Below are positions 24,001-34,895 of a stretch of DNA of 64,000 nucleotides, piece after piece. Positions within the stretch are counted from its first letter, which is position 1. Every line of letters begins with the position of its first letter. Origin of the DNA: Hexactinellida sp. DTS-2022 (lineage: Eukaryota; Porifera; Hexactinellida). The notes beneath the pieces are model-generated. The model searched no databases, was not told the DNA's origin, and worked only from the letters and a program-made list of their open reading frames with translations. The stretch lies in assembly GCA_028753945.1 (NCBI GenBank), contig JAPNXP010000007.1, positions 992,001 through 1,056,000 on the forward strand, written 5' to 3'. Position numbers and translations under genes: made by a program.

Positions 24001-24540
24001 TTTATAAAATTGTAAACTCATTAATATTCAATTATGCAATAATTTCGTGGTTTCGATGAAGATCTACTATTTATGAATAATTCAATTGATTCAGTGTTAT
24101 TTCGATTCAAGTTATTGTTGATATTATAATCACAATAAAGAATTCTAGTATATATGAATAATTAATTTACATTCAATAGCTATTACTATACAAATCAATT
24201 TCTGATATCATAGTTACAATAAAGTATTATATTGTAAATGAATAATTCAATTTGATTCAATAGCTGCTACTATATAAATCGATTTCTAATACATAGTTGT
24301 ATTAAAGTTTTCTCCTATATGAAAATTCAATTTCACTCAACAGTTATTCAATTTCAGAACGATTTCTGATATTCAAACAATGGATTAATGAGATGGAATA
24401 TCTATTTATATAAATATTCGTCTGTGTCTGTTGGTGCCCGAAATGTATTGAGTGATAGGGGAGTTTATACCGCATTTATAATGGGAATATAAACTTAATC
24501 CCTTTTGTCATTCTAAGTAAACAAGTATGCTGATTTTCAA
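18020..24540. repeat. Tandem array of ~1.42-kb units (type A), about 4.6 copies
   Basis: Unit starts (CTCCGTGTCGC) fall at 18020, 19435, 20863, 22281 and 23700, giving spacings of 1415, 1428, 1418 and 1419 bp. Copies are nearly identical, differing mainly in T-run and G-run lengths. Each holds a T-run, a region with a reverse-strand 66-codon frame, AT-rich sequence, TGTAAGGGGGG-type G-runs, two GTAAGCGAGTATGCTGATTT or GTAAACAAGTATGCTGATTT motifs, and a terminal foldback (TGCCACAAGCGTGTTCCTTT mirrored by GGAACATGCGTCGGCACAGC). The last copy decays after about 24540. The near-identity argues for recent amplification or homogenisation. No protein family was recognised. Confidence 0.93.
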
Positions 24541-24735
24541 TTTTCGAAACTATATGTATTATGTTTCATATTGTTGACGTTTACAAATAGGTAAACAAAT
24601 TGCTTCGATTCAGAATGAACCTATTTATCTTAAGATTGTTATAATGGGTAAAGAACTATGTTGATAACTAGTAATTTATTGTGTACGGATATTGTGTATG
24701 TTAACATTTATTGTTGTTGTTCATAAAACCCATAG

Positions 24736-24915
24736 ATGCAATATTATACGATTATACCTTATACTTTCGGGGAGCGTATAATAGACCTTATATACGTAAA
24801 AATCGTTATACGTTATACGTCGTATGATGATTATACGTTATGTATGATGGCATTATACGTTCATCTATCGTATAATGGTACCATATATACGTTATACGTT
24901 ATGTATAATGCAACT
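24736..24915. repeat. Self-complementary TTATACGT-rich minisatellite
   Basis: Irregular repeats of TTATACGTTATACGT and CGTATAAT. Because ACGTATAA/TTATACGT is its own complement, many alternative hairpins are possible. An 84-codon frame runs across it, but its sequence is only repeat translation. Confidence 0.7.
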
Positions 24916-25324
24916 ATGATAAAAACTTGTCAAAATTACAAATTGATTAAAATTTATTTGTACATGGAGGGCAAAGGGTATTACAGATAATGCATATACT
25001 GAAGACTTTGTCAACTGGGAATTGATTAATAATTATTGCATATGCATGTAGTGTTGCAGTTGAAAATTTCGTGGTTTAGATCTAATATATATTAATAATT
25101 CACTAAGGTTCAATAGCTATTGCTATATACATCGATTTCTAATAGATCCAGCGCGAAACGGACGAGACCAAAGGGCTCTCACGAATTGTACCTGTCATGA
25201 AATTTATGTATACTAGTTGAAATTTAGATTCATTTATTAGATGAGTCGTACTTTCGAGTATTTGCGCAATATTCCTATTTTTAGTAATTGCATTATGTTG
25301 TTCAGCAATAGTTACTACCAACTT

Positions 25325-25442
25325 GTATAAATACTCTTGGAAGTATTTGGTTAAGCTATTCTAACTATTTTATTCAACTTCTACTTCTACTTTTTTATTG
25401 CTTGCTATTTCTTCTAATCAGTTCATCTTCTACATTTGAAAG
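25325..25442 (+). promoter_or_regulatory. Candidate Helentron promoter and 5' leader
   Basis: A TATAAATA box lies at 25325-25332. About 110 bp downstream a consensus donor GAAAG|GTAAGC falls at 25442/25443. The next good acceptor on this strand is TTCTAG at 26255-26260, immediately before the first ATG of the Helentron ORF. This suggests a non-coding first exon from about 25355 to 25442. Inferred from splice signals only. Confidence 0.45.
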
Positions 25443-25529
25443 GTAAGCACATACACTTTTCTTATACCTTGTTAATTAATATTTAATTTTTAGATCGGAT
25501 ATTTAATAAATAGATTTACTATATAGTAC

Positions 25530-26127
25530 CGTGACCTACGTTATAATAAGGCCTGTTCACTAGTGTTAAATTTTGGACCATGGATGTCGTTTTACCCTCG
25601 TCTGGCTAGGAATGTAAAATTGAAACTGAAAGTTAATTGAATTTCAATTGAAAGTGAAAGTGAAAGTGGGGTTTTTCTATTTATACCTTTTACCCCAAGC
25701 CAGCCGAGGGTTAATTAAGTCCATTGATTCTTTTTAGAATAAATGTTATAGTAAGAGATAATTAACCAAGTAGTAATCCAGAAGAAGTAAAATATTATTG
25801 GGCTTAATAGCAAGCACATTTAAGTAAATGAATGTTGCAATAGTACAAAATATTAAAGAAAACATGAAAGTGAATATAAGTTTTTAGCAAATAAACATTT
25901 GAAGAACAATAACAACTAATTGGGTTTAACTTTCTTTATTTTTCGAGAATTTTCTTCATGAACCGACTGCAAAGTTTGCAAGGCATTCATATTTTTTGTT
26001 CTGGATTACTACTTGGTTAATTATCTCTGACTATAACATTTATTGTCAAAGAATCAATGGGCTTAAACGACATCCATGGTCCAAAATTTAACACTAGTGA
26101 ACAGGCCTTATTATAACGTAGGTCACG
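25530..26127. mobile_element. Foldback element in the presumed Helentron 5' intron
   Basis: TIRs of about 60 bp start CGTGACCTACGTTATAATAA and also contain CTAGTGTTAAATTTTGGACC. ATAGTAC lies directly before the left end and directly after the right end, a probable 7-bp target duplication. The interior is AT-rich and non-coding. Confidence 0.85.
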
Positions 26128-26133
26128 ATAGTA

Positions 26134-26233
26134 CAGGTAAACCTCCCAAAGCGGCACCCATCGGGAGAATGATTTTGTGCCGCTTCTCGGAGGTTGCCGC
26201 TACTCGGAGGTGCCGCTTTGGGAGGTTTTACTG
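26134..26233. mobile_element. 100-bp MITE, TA-flanked
   Basis: The left end CAGGTAAACCTCCCAAAGCG is mirrored by CGCTTTGGGAGGTTTTACTG, with TA on both sides. It abuts the foldback element and ends about 27 bp before the first coding exon of the Helentron. Confidence 0.85.
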
Positions 26234-26262
26234 TACTTACTTTTTAAAATTTAATTCTAGAA

Positions 26263-29200
26263 ATGATATCTCTTGAACTATGGAGATCGAGGATTGGTGG
26301 CTGGGCTGGAAAATCCAGAACAGATTTGCCTGATGAGGATACCCAGTCTTTCCAGGCCAGTTCAACAGAGGAACACCTACTACTGGCGATATCATGCTAC
26401 TTGATAGCTGTTATTGTCCAGATATTATTGATGATTGGTGGTGTGGAATTGAATCCTGGCCCGTTAGGCAAGAGGTATAATTCGCCAACTACTGATAATA
26501 CTTCACCGGAAGATTCGGAACTAGGTAAGTAATGTATTTAGATAATTATGACTTTAGAGTTGTAGCTATAAAATATGTCTACTTGGTTTAAACATAGTAG
26601 TTGATAGATTTAATTATTATTAACAATTTAATACAATCATAGAAACTATGGATGTTTCAGAAATTGACCCACTAGTGATTGACTCTCGAGAGTTAAATAA
26701 AATGGAGACACAAGTATGTTTACAGGGAGATCATGCACTACCTGAATCTACGTGTTCTCAAGGGACTCAACATACTCCCATTTCTTCGCAGAACGTACCC
26801 ATCGCCTTGCTTGAGCTTTCAAGTCAATGCTCTTCTGACAGTGGCACTCCTGATAAGACACCTATCTCTACTCCTAAGATTAAGAAAAGGAAAGGCCATA
26901 GAGCTATAAGAGATAGGAAGAAAAAGGCTATTAAAAGGCGGAGATTGGATTCAGAATATTGTGATGCTGAAAATGAACATAGACTCCATGCTTTTAAAGA
27001 AAGTATTGAAAACCCTGAGATACGTGCTAAACATAATCACGATCAACTCAAGAATGTAACAAGGAGGCTAAACGATCCAATTAAGCGGGAGAAACATAAT
27101 GAACGCCAGTATGCTCTTATTACAGAGAAACTTAAGGATCCAGCTGAGAGGGCGAAACATAATGAACGCCAGTATGCTCTTATTACAGAGAAACGTAAGG
27201 ATCCAGCTGAGAGGGCGAAACATAATGAACGCCAGTATGCTCTTATTACAGAGAAACGTAAGGATCCAGCTGAGAGGGCGAAACATAATGAACGCCAGCT
27301 GAAGCTTGTTACCGAGAAACGGATAGACTCTAAAGAGAAAATGAAACACAACCTAGCTGAGATAAATAGATATAGTACTATGCGAGGTGCACTTAAGTCG
27401 GTTATTCTAAAATATCTATCTGAGATAGCTGAAGGCCCCACTTTTGTTTGTTCTTGCTGTGGATGTCTCCATTTCAGGAAAACAGTTGTGATTCTTAAGA
27501 GAGAAAAACTTGTTTCAACGAATGTGTGCAAAGATGATTTCGTCAAACAGGTAATTATATTATATTCCATTGGTATTATTATCAATATCTTTTAATATAA
27601 TAAGATTTAATTAGAAATTATTTATACATTAAGTAGGTATTAAATAAATTTTCGGTTAATCTTATTAATTTTAGAGAATACTTATCCACCGATCATCGGC
27701 GTTTGTATTAAAAAAGCTCGCTACTTTCTACCGATGATGTTTTTTATCAACATAAAAAAACAATCGGTAGAAAGTAGCGAGCTTTTTTAATACAAACGCC
27801 GATGATCGGTGGATAAGTATTCTCATAATTTTAATATCTATAATTATTTCTATTAGGTTTTTCTCTATGAGACAGTCAACATTGAGTATGTGTGTAAGAC
27901 CTGTCTCATTTATATCAAAGATGGCAGAGTACCTAAGATAGCGTTATGCCGTGGCTTAACTTTTCCCGAGATCCCTCCTGAGCTATCTGGTCTGACTGTG
28001 ATAGAACAGAGACTGGTATCTCCCAGACACGAGTTCATGAACATCAGATCTCTGGGCAGGGAGAGACAGCACGGACTGCATGGCATGGTTGTTAATGTTC
28101 CCATAGACGTAGATAAGACTGTTAATCAGTTACCTAGGACATTCTTACAGTCCCAAACCATTCAGTTACAATTGTTTCGTAAGTTATCGTTCGCGAAACC
28201 TTATTTATACGAAACGATAAGACCGAATGTAGTGTTAGAAGCAGCTCTCTATCTCTCTACCACTGAGCTCTTCAAGCTAGAGAAGGTAGTAGTTTCAGAG
28301 AACTGGGTTAATTCTGTTCCACGAACTGGTTCTGGTACTGGTAATGTTAATTTTATTGTTAACCCGAATGACGAGCCTTCTGATATAGTTGTAGATGAAG
28401 AGGAACAGGGTTCTGAGACCGTTCCTGGTATCGAGGAGCTCTTCGATAACCTTGAGGAGTTGTTGAAGGAGATTGACGATTGGGATGAGACCAAGGATGA
28501 TCTCCCCATTAACCCTGGTTCTCTAGACACACTGCTGCTGTCTAATGAGAACCTGCTAATGAAATTGGCTCCTGGAGAAGGGAGGAAGCCTCTGTACTTA
28601 ACCACGGATAAGTTTATAGAGGAACTAGCTTACCCTTGTGTGTTTGCTGGTCAATGCAGAGACTTACCTGAGGACCTGTCTATCCTCAAGAAATCAAAGT
28701 CTGACATTTTGAGGTTAGTTATATAGTTTTATAATGCGTACTCATAATCTCAATCTTTTACTATAAAGGTTATTTTCCTACTGAACCATGGATATTTATG
28801 AAAGTAAATTATTGTATATATCCATGGTCCAATAATAGATTAACTATTTCAATTACATTTAGCTAAGTTCCAAATTACTTCCCTCTTTAGATATGATAGG
28901 AGATGTAGCACTAACATCCCTCTGCTGCTTCTTAAGTACAAACTGGTGGAGACAGCTAGTCTTAACAGTGCTATCAGTATTTGTATGAGAAAAACAAAGT
29001 CTACAGACGGACAGGCTATAACTGTGTCTGATGTTCTCAATGACGACAATCTGGAGAGAATGGTTGAGGACGATGAGGCTTTTAAGTTCTTAAAGCAAGT
29101 CCGGTCTACCCCCGCATTCTGGCAACAGAAACAGAGAGAACTGATGTCTATGATAAGACAGCTGGGATGTCCCACGTTCTTTCTAACTCTGTCTGCTGCT

Positions 29201-32200
29201 GAGACTAAATGGCTAGAGCTACTCAGGATACTGAAACAGATCCTAGATGACGTTAAGCTGTCTGTTGAAGAGGTTCTGGAATTCCAGTGGAGCGAGAGAG
29301 CAGATCTGATAAGGAGAGATCCTGTCACTTGTGCTAGGTACTTTGATCATCGCTCCAAGGAGCTATTTAAGGTGCTTCGATCAGAGGTTAGTCCCCTTGG
29401 TAAATTGACTGATTACTATTTGAGAATAGAATTTCAACAAAGAGGGTCCCCACATGTGCATTCGTTACTATGGGTACAAGATGCCCCTAAGTATGACCAC
29501 ACTCCGTTAAATGAAGTAATTGAATTTATTGATCGTACTATCTCAGTTAAATTGCCAGATGAGACTAGTATAATAACTGAGGATGATATTAAGTTACAGC
29601 GACATAAGCACACGAATACGTGTTATAAGAAAAAGTCGTTTCGTCGTTGTAGGTTTGGTATTCCGTACCCTCCAATGGTATCAACTAAAATTCTAGAACC
29701 ATTGGAGTTTGCTGCCAGTACGGCTACCAGAGAGGAGATAGCTGCTAATGCAGCTCTTAAGGAAACTGCTAAGAAAATATATGCTCTAATTGACACCTAT
29801 GATAAGAGCGATACTGACTTAAGTAGTATAACGATACAGGATTTCTTTAATGAACTCTATGTTACCGAAGAGCAATACATAACTGCATTGAGATCTTGTA
29901 TAAATAGATCTACTATATTTCTGAAACGAAATTTGAATGAGATACGAATCAATGCTCATAATAAGACTATATTGCATCTCTGGAAAGCTAATATGGATCT
30001 CCAATACATATTGGATCCATATGCTTGTGCTGTTTACGTTATTTCGTATATCGGAAAGTCCCAGCGTGGGATGTCTAAGTTATTGAGAGATGCCTTGATG
30101 CATCTAAAAGCAGGCAATGCCACTATTAAAGAGAGACTGAGGGGAATTGCTTACAAATTTCAGAGCTGTAGCGAGGTATCAGCTCAGGAGGTTTCTTACC
30201 ATCTCCTCAGTCTCCCTCTCTCTAAGTGCAGTAGAGCTAATGTCTACATTAACACCAATCCTGCAAATAAACGGGTTAGGATACTCAAGTCCAAACCCAT
30301 TCTAATGGGTATGGAACAGGATTCTGTAGATATACTTCTGTCAGGTCTAATTGAGCACTACATGCAACGACCTGACGAGTTAGAGGAAACATGCCTAGCA
30401 GAGTTTGCCGCTTGGTATGAATTCCAATCTAGTAAGCGAATATGTAAAACTAATCCCGACTTTGAGGAGGAAAATATGGAAGACGAGGCAGCGTCCCTGG
30501 TCGATAATCCGAGACTATTTCCTCTCAAAGATACAGGTTTTATGAGACTTCGTCGTAAAGCTAAAATTATCCGATTTAGAAGGTATAGTATTATACAGGA
30601 CGAAGTTAACTTTTATAGAGAACAGTTGATGCTGTTTGTATCTTGGAGAACTGACACTAATGATACTGACAATATCGACTTTAAGTCTATGTATGCTACC
30701 CATCTTAATCTGATTACTCAGAATAGGGAACTGTTTGAAAGTAGAGACCAATCCTCAATTGACGAGGCTATTAATATCCTTGAGGACTTGGACCCTGATG
30801 AGTTAAACTTTGATGGGATTGCTAATGAGGAAATAATGAACAATGAGAGTGCAGTGGTTATTGAGGATACTGACTTCCAGGTAGACAATCCAGGGAACGA
30901 CAATCCCTGGACTGTAGATCCCAATAGTGACCCCAGAACTAAATCTGTAGGAGGATTCTTCAATATTCCTAACATGAATACTGAGGAGGTATTCCTTCAG
31001 ATGTGTCGCAGCTTGAACAAGGTTCAGCGTACTGTATTCCTCCACACTCTGCACTGCTTTAAGACTATGAAGCAGCTGCCTATGTATCTCTATATAGGAG
31101 GAGGTGCTGGTGTTGGTAAGAGTACGGTGGTACGAGTCTTATACGAAGGTTTGGTAAGATTTATGAATTCACTACCTGGCACTAAGCCTGATGCTATTAA
31201 GGTACTGCTAACAGCTCCTACAGGTAAAGCTGCTTTTAATATCCGTGGTATGACACTACATTCTGCATTTGCTTTACCTGTAACGGAGTTTAACGGCGAA
31301 ATGCCCAACTTATCTTCTGATGTTTGTAACACATTAAGAAGTAAGCTGAGCTGTTTGAAAGTTGTTATAATAGATGAAATATCCATGGTTGGTAGTAAAA
31401 TAATGTCTCAGGTTAATAACCGACTAAAAGCTATTATGGATAATTCACTGGACTTTGGTGGTGTCTCCATCATCTGTGTTGGAGATTTCCATCAGTTACG
31501 TCCGGTTATGGATAGCTATGTATTTCAAATTTCAGTCTCCAGTGCCAATAATTACGACGGACTGGTTGGTCCGTACCTTTGGGAAAAATTCTCATATATA
31601 GAACTGACGGAAATAATGAGACAAAAAGATGATCAGAAGTTTGCATTAGCATTGAACAATTTTGCTAACTGTTGTTTAACTGAGGATGATATAAATCTAT
31701 TTACTAGTAGAATTATTGCGAAAGATTCTTATGAGAATCTTCCCATAAAATCTATCCATCTGTTTAGTACTAACGCCAGTGTTAATGCTCATAACGAAAT
31801 TGTTCTCAATGCATTAACCACTGAAGGTTTTAGATTTATAGCTATTGATTCTTTAGTAGGAGACAATGCTGGAGGTATAACTGACAATCTGAGTAACCTT
31901 ATTAAACACCTAAAGGTATGTGACACCCAGGGACTACCCTATGAGCTCTTCTTGAAGCTGGGCGCTAGATACCTCATGACAGTGAATAACGACATACAAG
32001 ATGGTCTGGTTAATGGAGCTACTGGCCTCTTGAAGAAACTGGTGTATGGTACCAAGAGCGATTCTCTGGAACGAGTTCCCTGTATCCTCTGGATCGAGTT
32101 TGACGATCCTACAGTAGGAAAGGATAAACGAGCAAAGTCTCAGCATCGTTATCTTAGAGATAGCGCAATTCCAAGGAACTGGACTCCTATTGGATTGGAA

Positions 32201-33973
32201 ACACGACGTTTCCAGAGAGGGAAAGGCGTGAGTTCCTATAAGATAGTTAGGAAGCAGTTTCCTTTCATAGTAGCTGAAGCTCTTACAATTCATAAGAGTC
32301 AAGGCGATACTTACGATTGTGTTGTAGTCCATATAGAAGTACGTATGCTACGTAATGCGTTATACACCGCGCTCAGTAGGGCTAAATCTGCATCTGGTCT
32401 GTTTGTAGTTGGTAATCTAAAACTAACTAATAAGTTATCTGAAAAAGATCCTGTCCACTTAGAACTTAAGCGGTTAAGAGAACACTGTGCTATTATCTTG
32501 TCTATTCCACTAACTAGTCCAGACATCTATGTACACAATGTTCGTTCATTGAACAAACACTGGGAAGATTTGACCGTAAATCCATTCATAGTACAATCCC
32601 AAGTGTTAATCTTGCAGGAGACAATGACTTTAGCCTCTGATAACTTTAATATCCCTGGTCATACTCTCATTGGTAGAATTGATAGTAGTGCTAGACTTCC
32701 TGGTTCTGGTACACACATATACTCCCGAAATACAGCTGTGTGTAAGTTTTTAGTTGCACACTCAAGCTGTCATAATGGCGCTAGGATTGAGATATTGATT
32801 ATCCAGTTCTATGATCCCATGATAATCGATAAGCCTGTCGTGGTAATGTCTATATACCGATCACCACAATCCCCAATGAAGGAATTTTACTCGGAACTTG
32901 ATCAGGCTCTATGTAAAATTGATAACTCTGATCCCTTGATAATTACTGGGGACTTCAATATAGATTTATTTGCCCGCTCTCCTGAGAGAGATACCTTGAT
33001 AAAGTATTTTTCAAATAAAGGGATAATGCAATCTTTGTCTGGAGTATCCACTAACTATGGATCTCAGCTGGATTGTGTATTCACTAAAAACTTGATCTGT
33101 TCATCTGGTTTTTATGAATCATACTTTAGTGATCATAAGCCAATGTTGATTTCTCTTGGAACTGGTGTTAGTGACTGTAGTAATGTGGATAATAAACCAA
33201 TTATATCACATGCTACTAGTCAACATGATATTATTGATATTGACGAAATATCAAATGATAATACAACCAAGGATATTCAGGATGTAATTGTTAGTCATGT
33301 ACACATCCCTACTCCTGTGCTGCCTCCCGTAAATACATATGACAATGCTAATTCATTCACATTTGCGATGAGACAGTCATTAGCAGCATGCATTAATCTA
33401 CAGAGAATACCTTTAAGACCGACTAACTATACTGGGTCTAGAGTCTCAGCTACTGGTTATTATGATTTTATGCGTACAAATGTAAGAGATCGGTTTAATT
33501 TCAGGATAGTTCCTGTAATAAGTGATGGGAATTGTTTCTTTAGAACACTGTCTCACATAATTTTCGGTGATGAAAGTGAGCATCATAATATCCGTGGTTC
33601 TCTAATAGACACATTTGAACAAAGTCCTTATGTTGCTGCTTTCTGTGGCATCCAACGCTATAATGCAGTTGCTATTCAGCAACACTTGAGTAATATGAAG
33701 CGTAATTACTCTTGGGGAACTGTGAATGAACTTATTATCTTTGGAATCTTAGCTGGTATTAATGTTAGTTACATTAATGCTGTTGATACAGACCCTTCTA
33801 AGTGGGTAATGACTGATGTGTCTACTGAGAATACTCTCGGTAAACCAAATGATCCAATATATGGAGGGAGACACCTTGTTGTGTTGTTTCATAGTATTAA
33901 TTTTTCTGGTTCTTGTAGTAACCATTATGATGTAGTATATCCTTTGAATAATGCTGCTAGTAGTTCTTATTAG
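26263..33973 (+). CDS. Autonomous Helentron Rep/helicase/endonuclease/OTU polyprotein
   Basis: Four exons join in phase: 26263-26524, 26643-27550, 27857-28713 and 28891-33973, with GT/AG at each junction, giving about 2,369 aa. Exon 1 ends in a hydrophobic stretch (about residues 47-64) followed by GGVELNPGP, a 2A-like motif. Exon 2 carries about four 21-aa repeats (NERQYALITEKRKDPAERAK type) and CxCCxC. Exon 3 begins with another CxxC and has the PEIPPELSGLT-type region usual upstream of Helitron Rep. Exon 4 contains GSPHVHSLLW (HUH, His864/His866), two tyrosines at about 1058 and 1062 in AVYVISYIGK (Rep Y2), a PIF1/RecD helicase (GGGAGVGKST at about 1412; VVIIDEISMVG at about 1502), an AP-type endonuclease (about 1885-2105, with ITGDFNID and SDHKPM) and an OTU protease (about 2202-2360, with DGNCFFR and NHYDVV). 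This order defines Helentrons, which move as rolling-circle transposons. No frame break was found, so it may be active. Confidence 0.93.
27674..27824. mobile_element. MITE in Helentron intron 2
   Basis: The arms GAGAATACTTATCCACCGAT and its complement give a long hairpin (also CATCGGCGTTTGTATTAAAA and GCTCGCTACTTTCTACCGAT). It lies wholly between the donor at 27551 and the acceptor at 27856. A homologous copy is at 54989-55133. Confidence 0.88.
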
Positions 33974-34089
33974 GTGGAGATTTCCCTAATGATACTATAC
34001 TTATTTTGCATGTGTAAGTAAGTGTGTAGAAAGACCAGGTGTCGAAAGACCGGGCTTGGTAAGTGTATGTAGAATGACCTGGCTTGTCA

Positions 34090-34705
34090 AGGGTAGTCAC
34101 ACTTTAATTAGTGTCCAACCTAAGTCTTCGAGACAACTTGCAGGATCAAGTGTGTAACACTTTAAATAGTGTTATACTGCAGTACGTAGCCACCGTTATC
34201 AGCAAATCCCTGATAGTAAGCAGTGGCTTAGATAGGGATTTCCTGGTGACCAGGGACCTCATAATGAGTTTCGAATTAGATAGTTTATTAGGTATGTACT
34301 TTGGTAATTCCGCTTTACATACGTGGCTACGTGTGGCTGCACTGAGTCATAGATTCACAGTGTAGAATGGCCTGGCTTGATACCAAGCGGGTAACTTGGC
34401 TAAACACTAAGTTATGCCTGAGCCATATAACATCTCTGTAAAGTACAAAAGATCTGTATCTGGTTGCAAGTGGTTAGCACTTTAATGATGTTTTCCCGTG
34501 TCTGCGTACTTTACAGAACAAGTGTGTTACACTTACATTCTTACAACTGGCGAAAATATTACCTAATACATATGCATACGTAGGTATGTTAAATTACAAA
34601 CTACATCCAGTTGGCAGGTTGATAAGTGTTTCACTGAGTCTTAACACCAGAGGCTTGTAGTATTGTGAGTTGACTACAAGTGTAACACTTTAGGTGTTAC
34701 GTAGA
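34090..34705 (+). other. Hairpin-rich 3' region of the Helentron
   Basis: Directly after the stop, several short stem-loops share a CACTTTA core: 34099-34114 (ACACT/AGTGT), 34154-34177 (GTAACACT/AGTGTTAT) and 34682-34700 (GTAACAC/GTGTTAC). AGAATGACCTGGCTTG and AGAATGGCCTGGCTTGATAC are also repeated (34070 and 34364 areas). No ORF here is convincing. Repeated subterminal hairpins are common in rolling-circle transposons, but a role is inferred only. Confidence 0.5.
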
Positions 34706-34835
34706 GTCTTATAACACACTTACTTTTATTGCAGTTTTGTTCCATTTTTTAATTTACTATTATTTTCCTTTCTTTATACGTATGTATATGCTAATAATAT
34801 AAATGTTTGTGTTTGTGTGCGTATGTCTTGTATTC

Positions 34836-34895
34836 TTCTAGGTATAGTTCTATTCCGAACTACTGATGAGACTTATGGAGAGTCGAAACCTAGAA
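34836..34895 (+). ncRNA. Type III hammerhead ribozyme
   Basis: All hammerhead rules are met. Stem III: 836-843 (TTCTAGGT) pairs with 888-895 (ACCTAGAA), 8 bp, open-ended. H17 is A844, so cleavage is predicted after 844 (a GUA triplet). Stem I: 845-850 pairs with 857-862 (6 bp) around loop 851-856 TATTCC. Catalytic box CTGATGA is at 863-869. Stem II: GACT 870-873 pairs with AGTC 881-884 around loop TATGGAG. GAA is at 885-887, followed by A15.1 (888) pairing with U16.1 (843). TCC in loop 1 and GGA in loop 2 could form the tertiary contact that speeds cleavage. It is on the Helentron sense strand, about 860 nt after the stop codon. Numbers are offsets from 34000. Confidence 0.92.

Noticed and set aside
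25139-25321. A 60-codon reverse frame, considered as a missing UBE2N exon.
   Set aside because: The sequence has none of the conserved UBE2N residues (no PFEGG or PEEYPM region).
26400-26480. The NPGP motif as evidence of an integrated RNA virus.
   Set aside because: The downstream spliced exons encode Helentron domains; no viral replicase or capsid motifs are present.
27043-27585. Long reverse-strand frames opposite Helentron exon 2.
   Set aside because: They are shadows of the 63-bp repeat; the forward frame has the in-phase splice sites and the zinc-ribbon cysteines.
34111-34365. An 84-codon frame after the Helentron stop.
   Set aside because: It crosses the repeated stem-loops, has no domain, and starts at a non-ATG codon.
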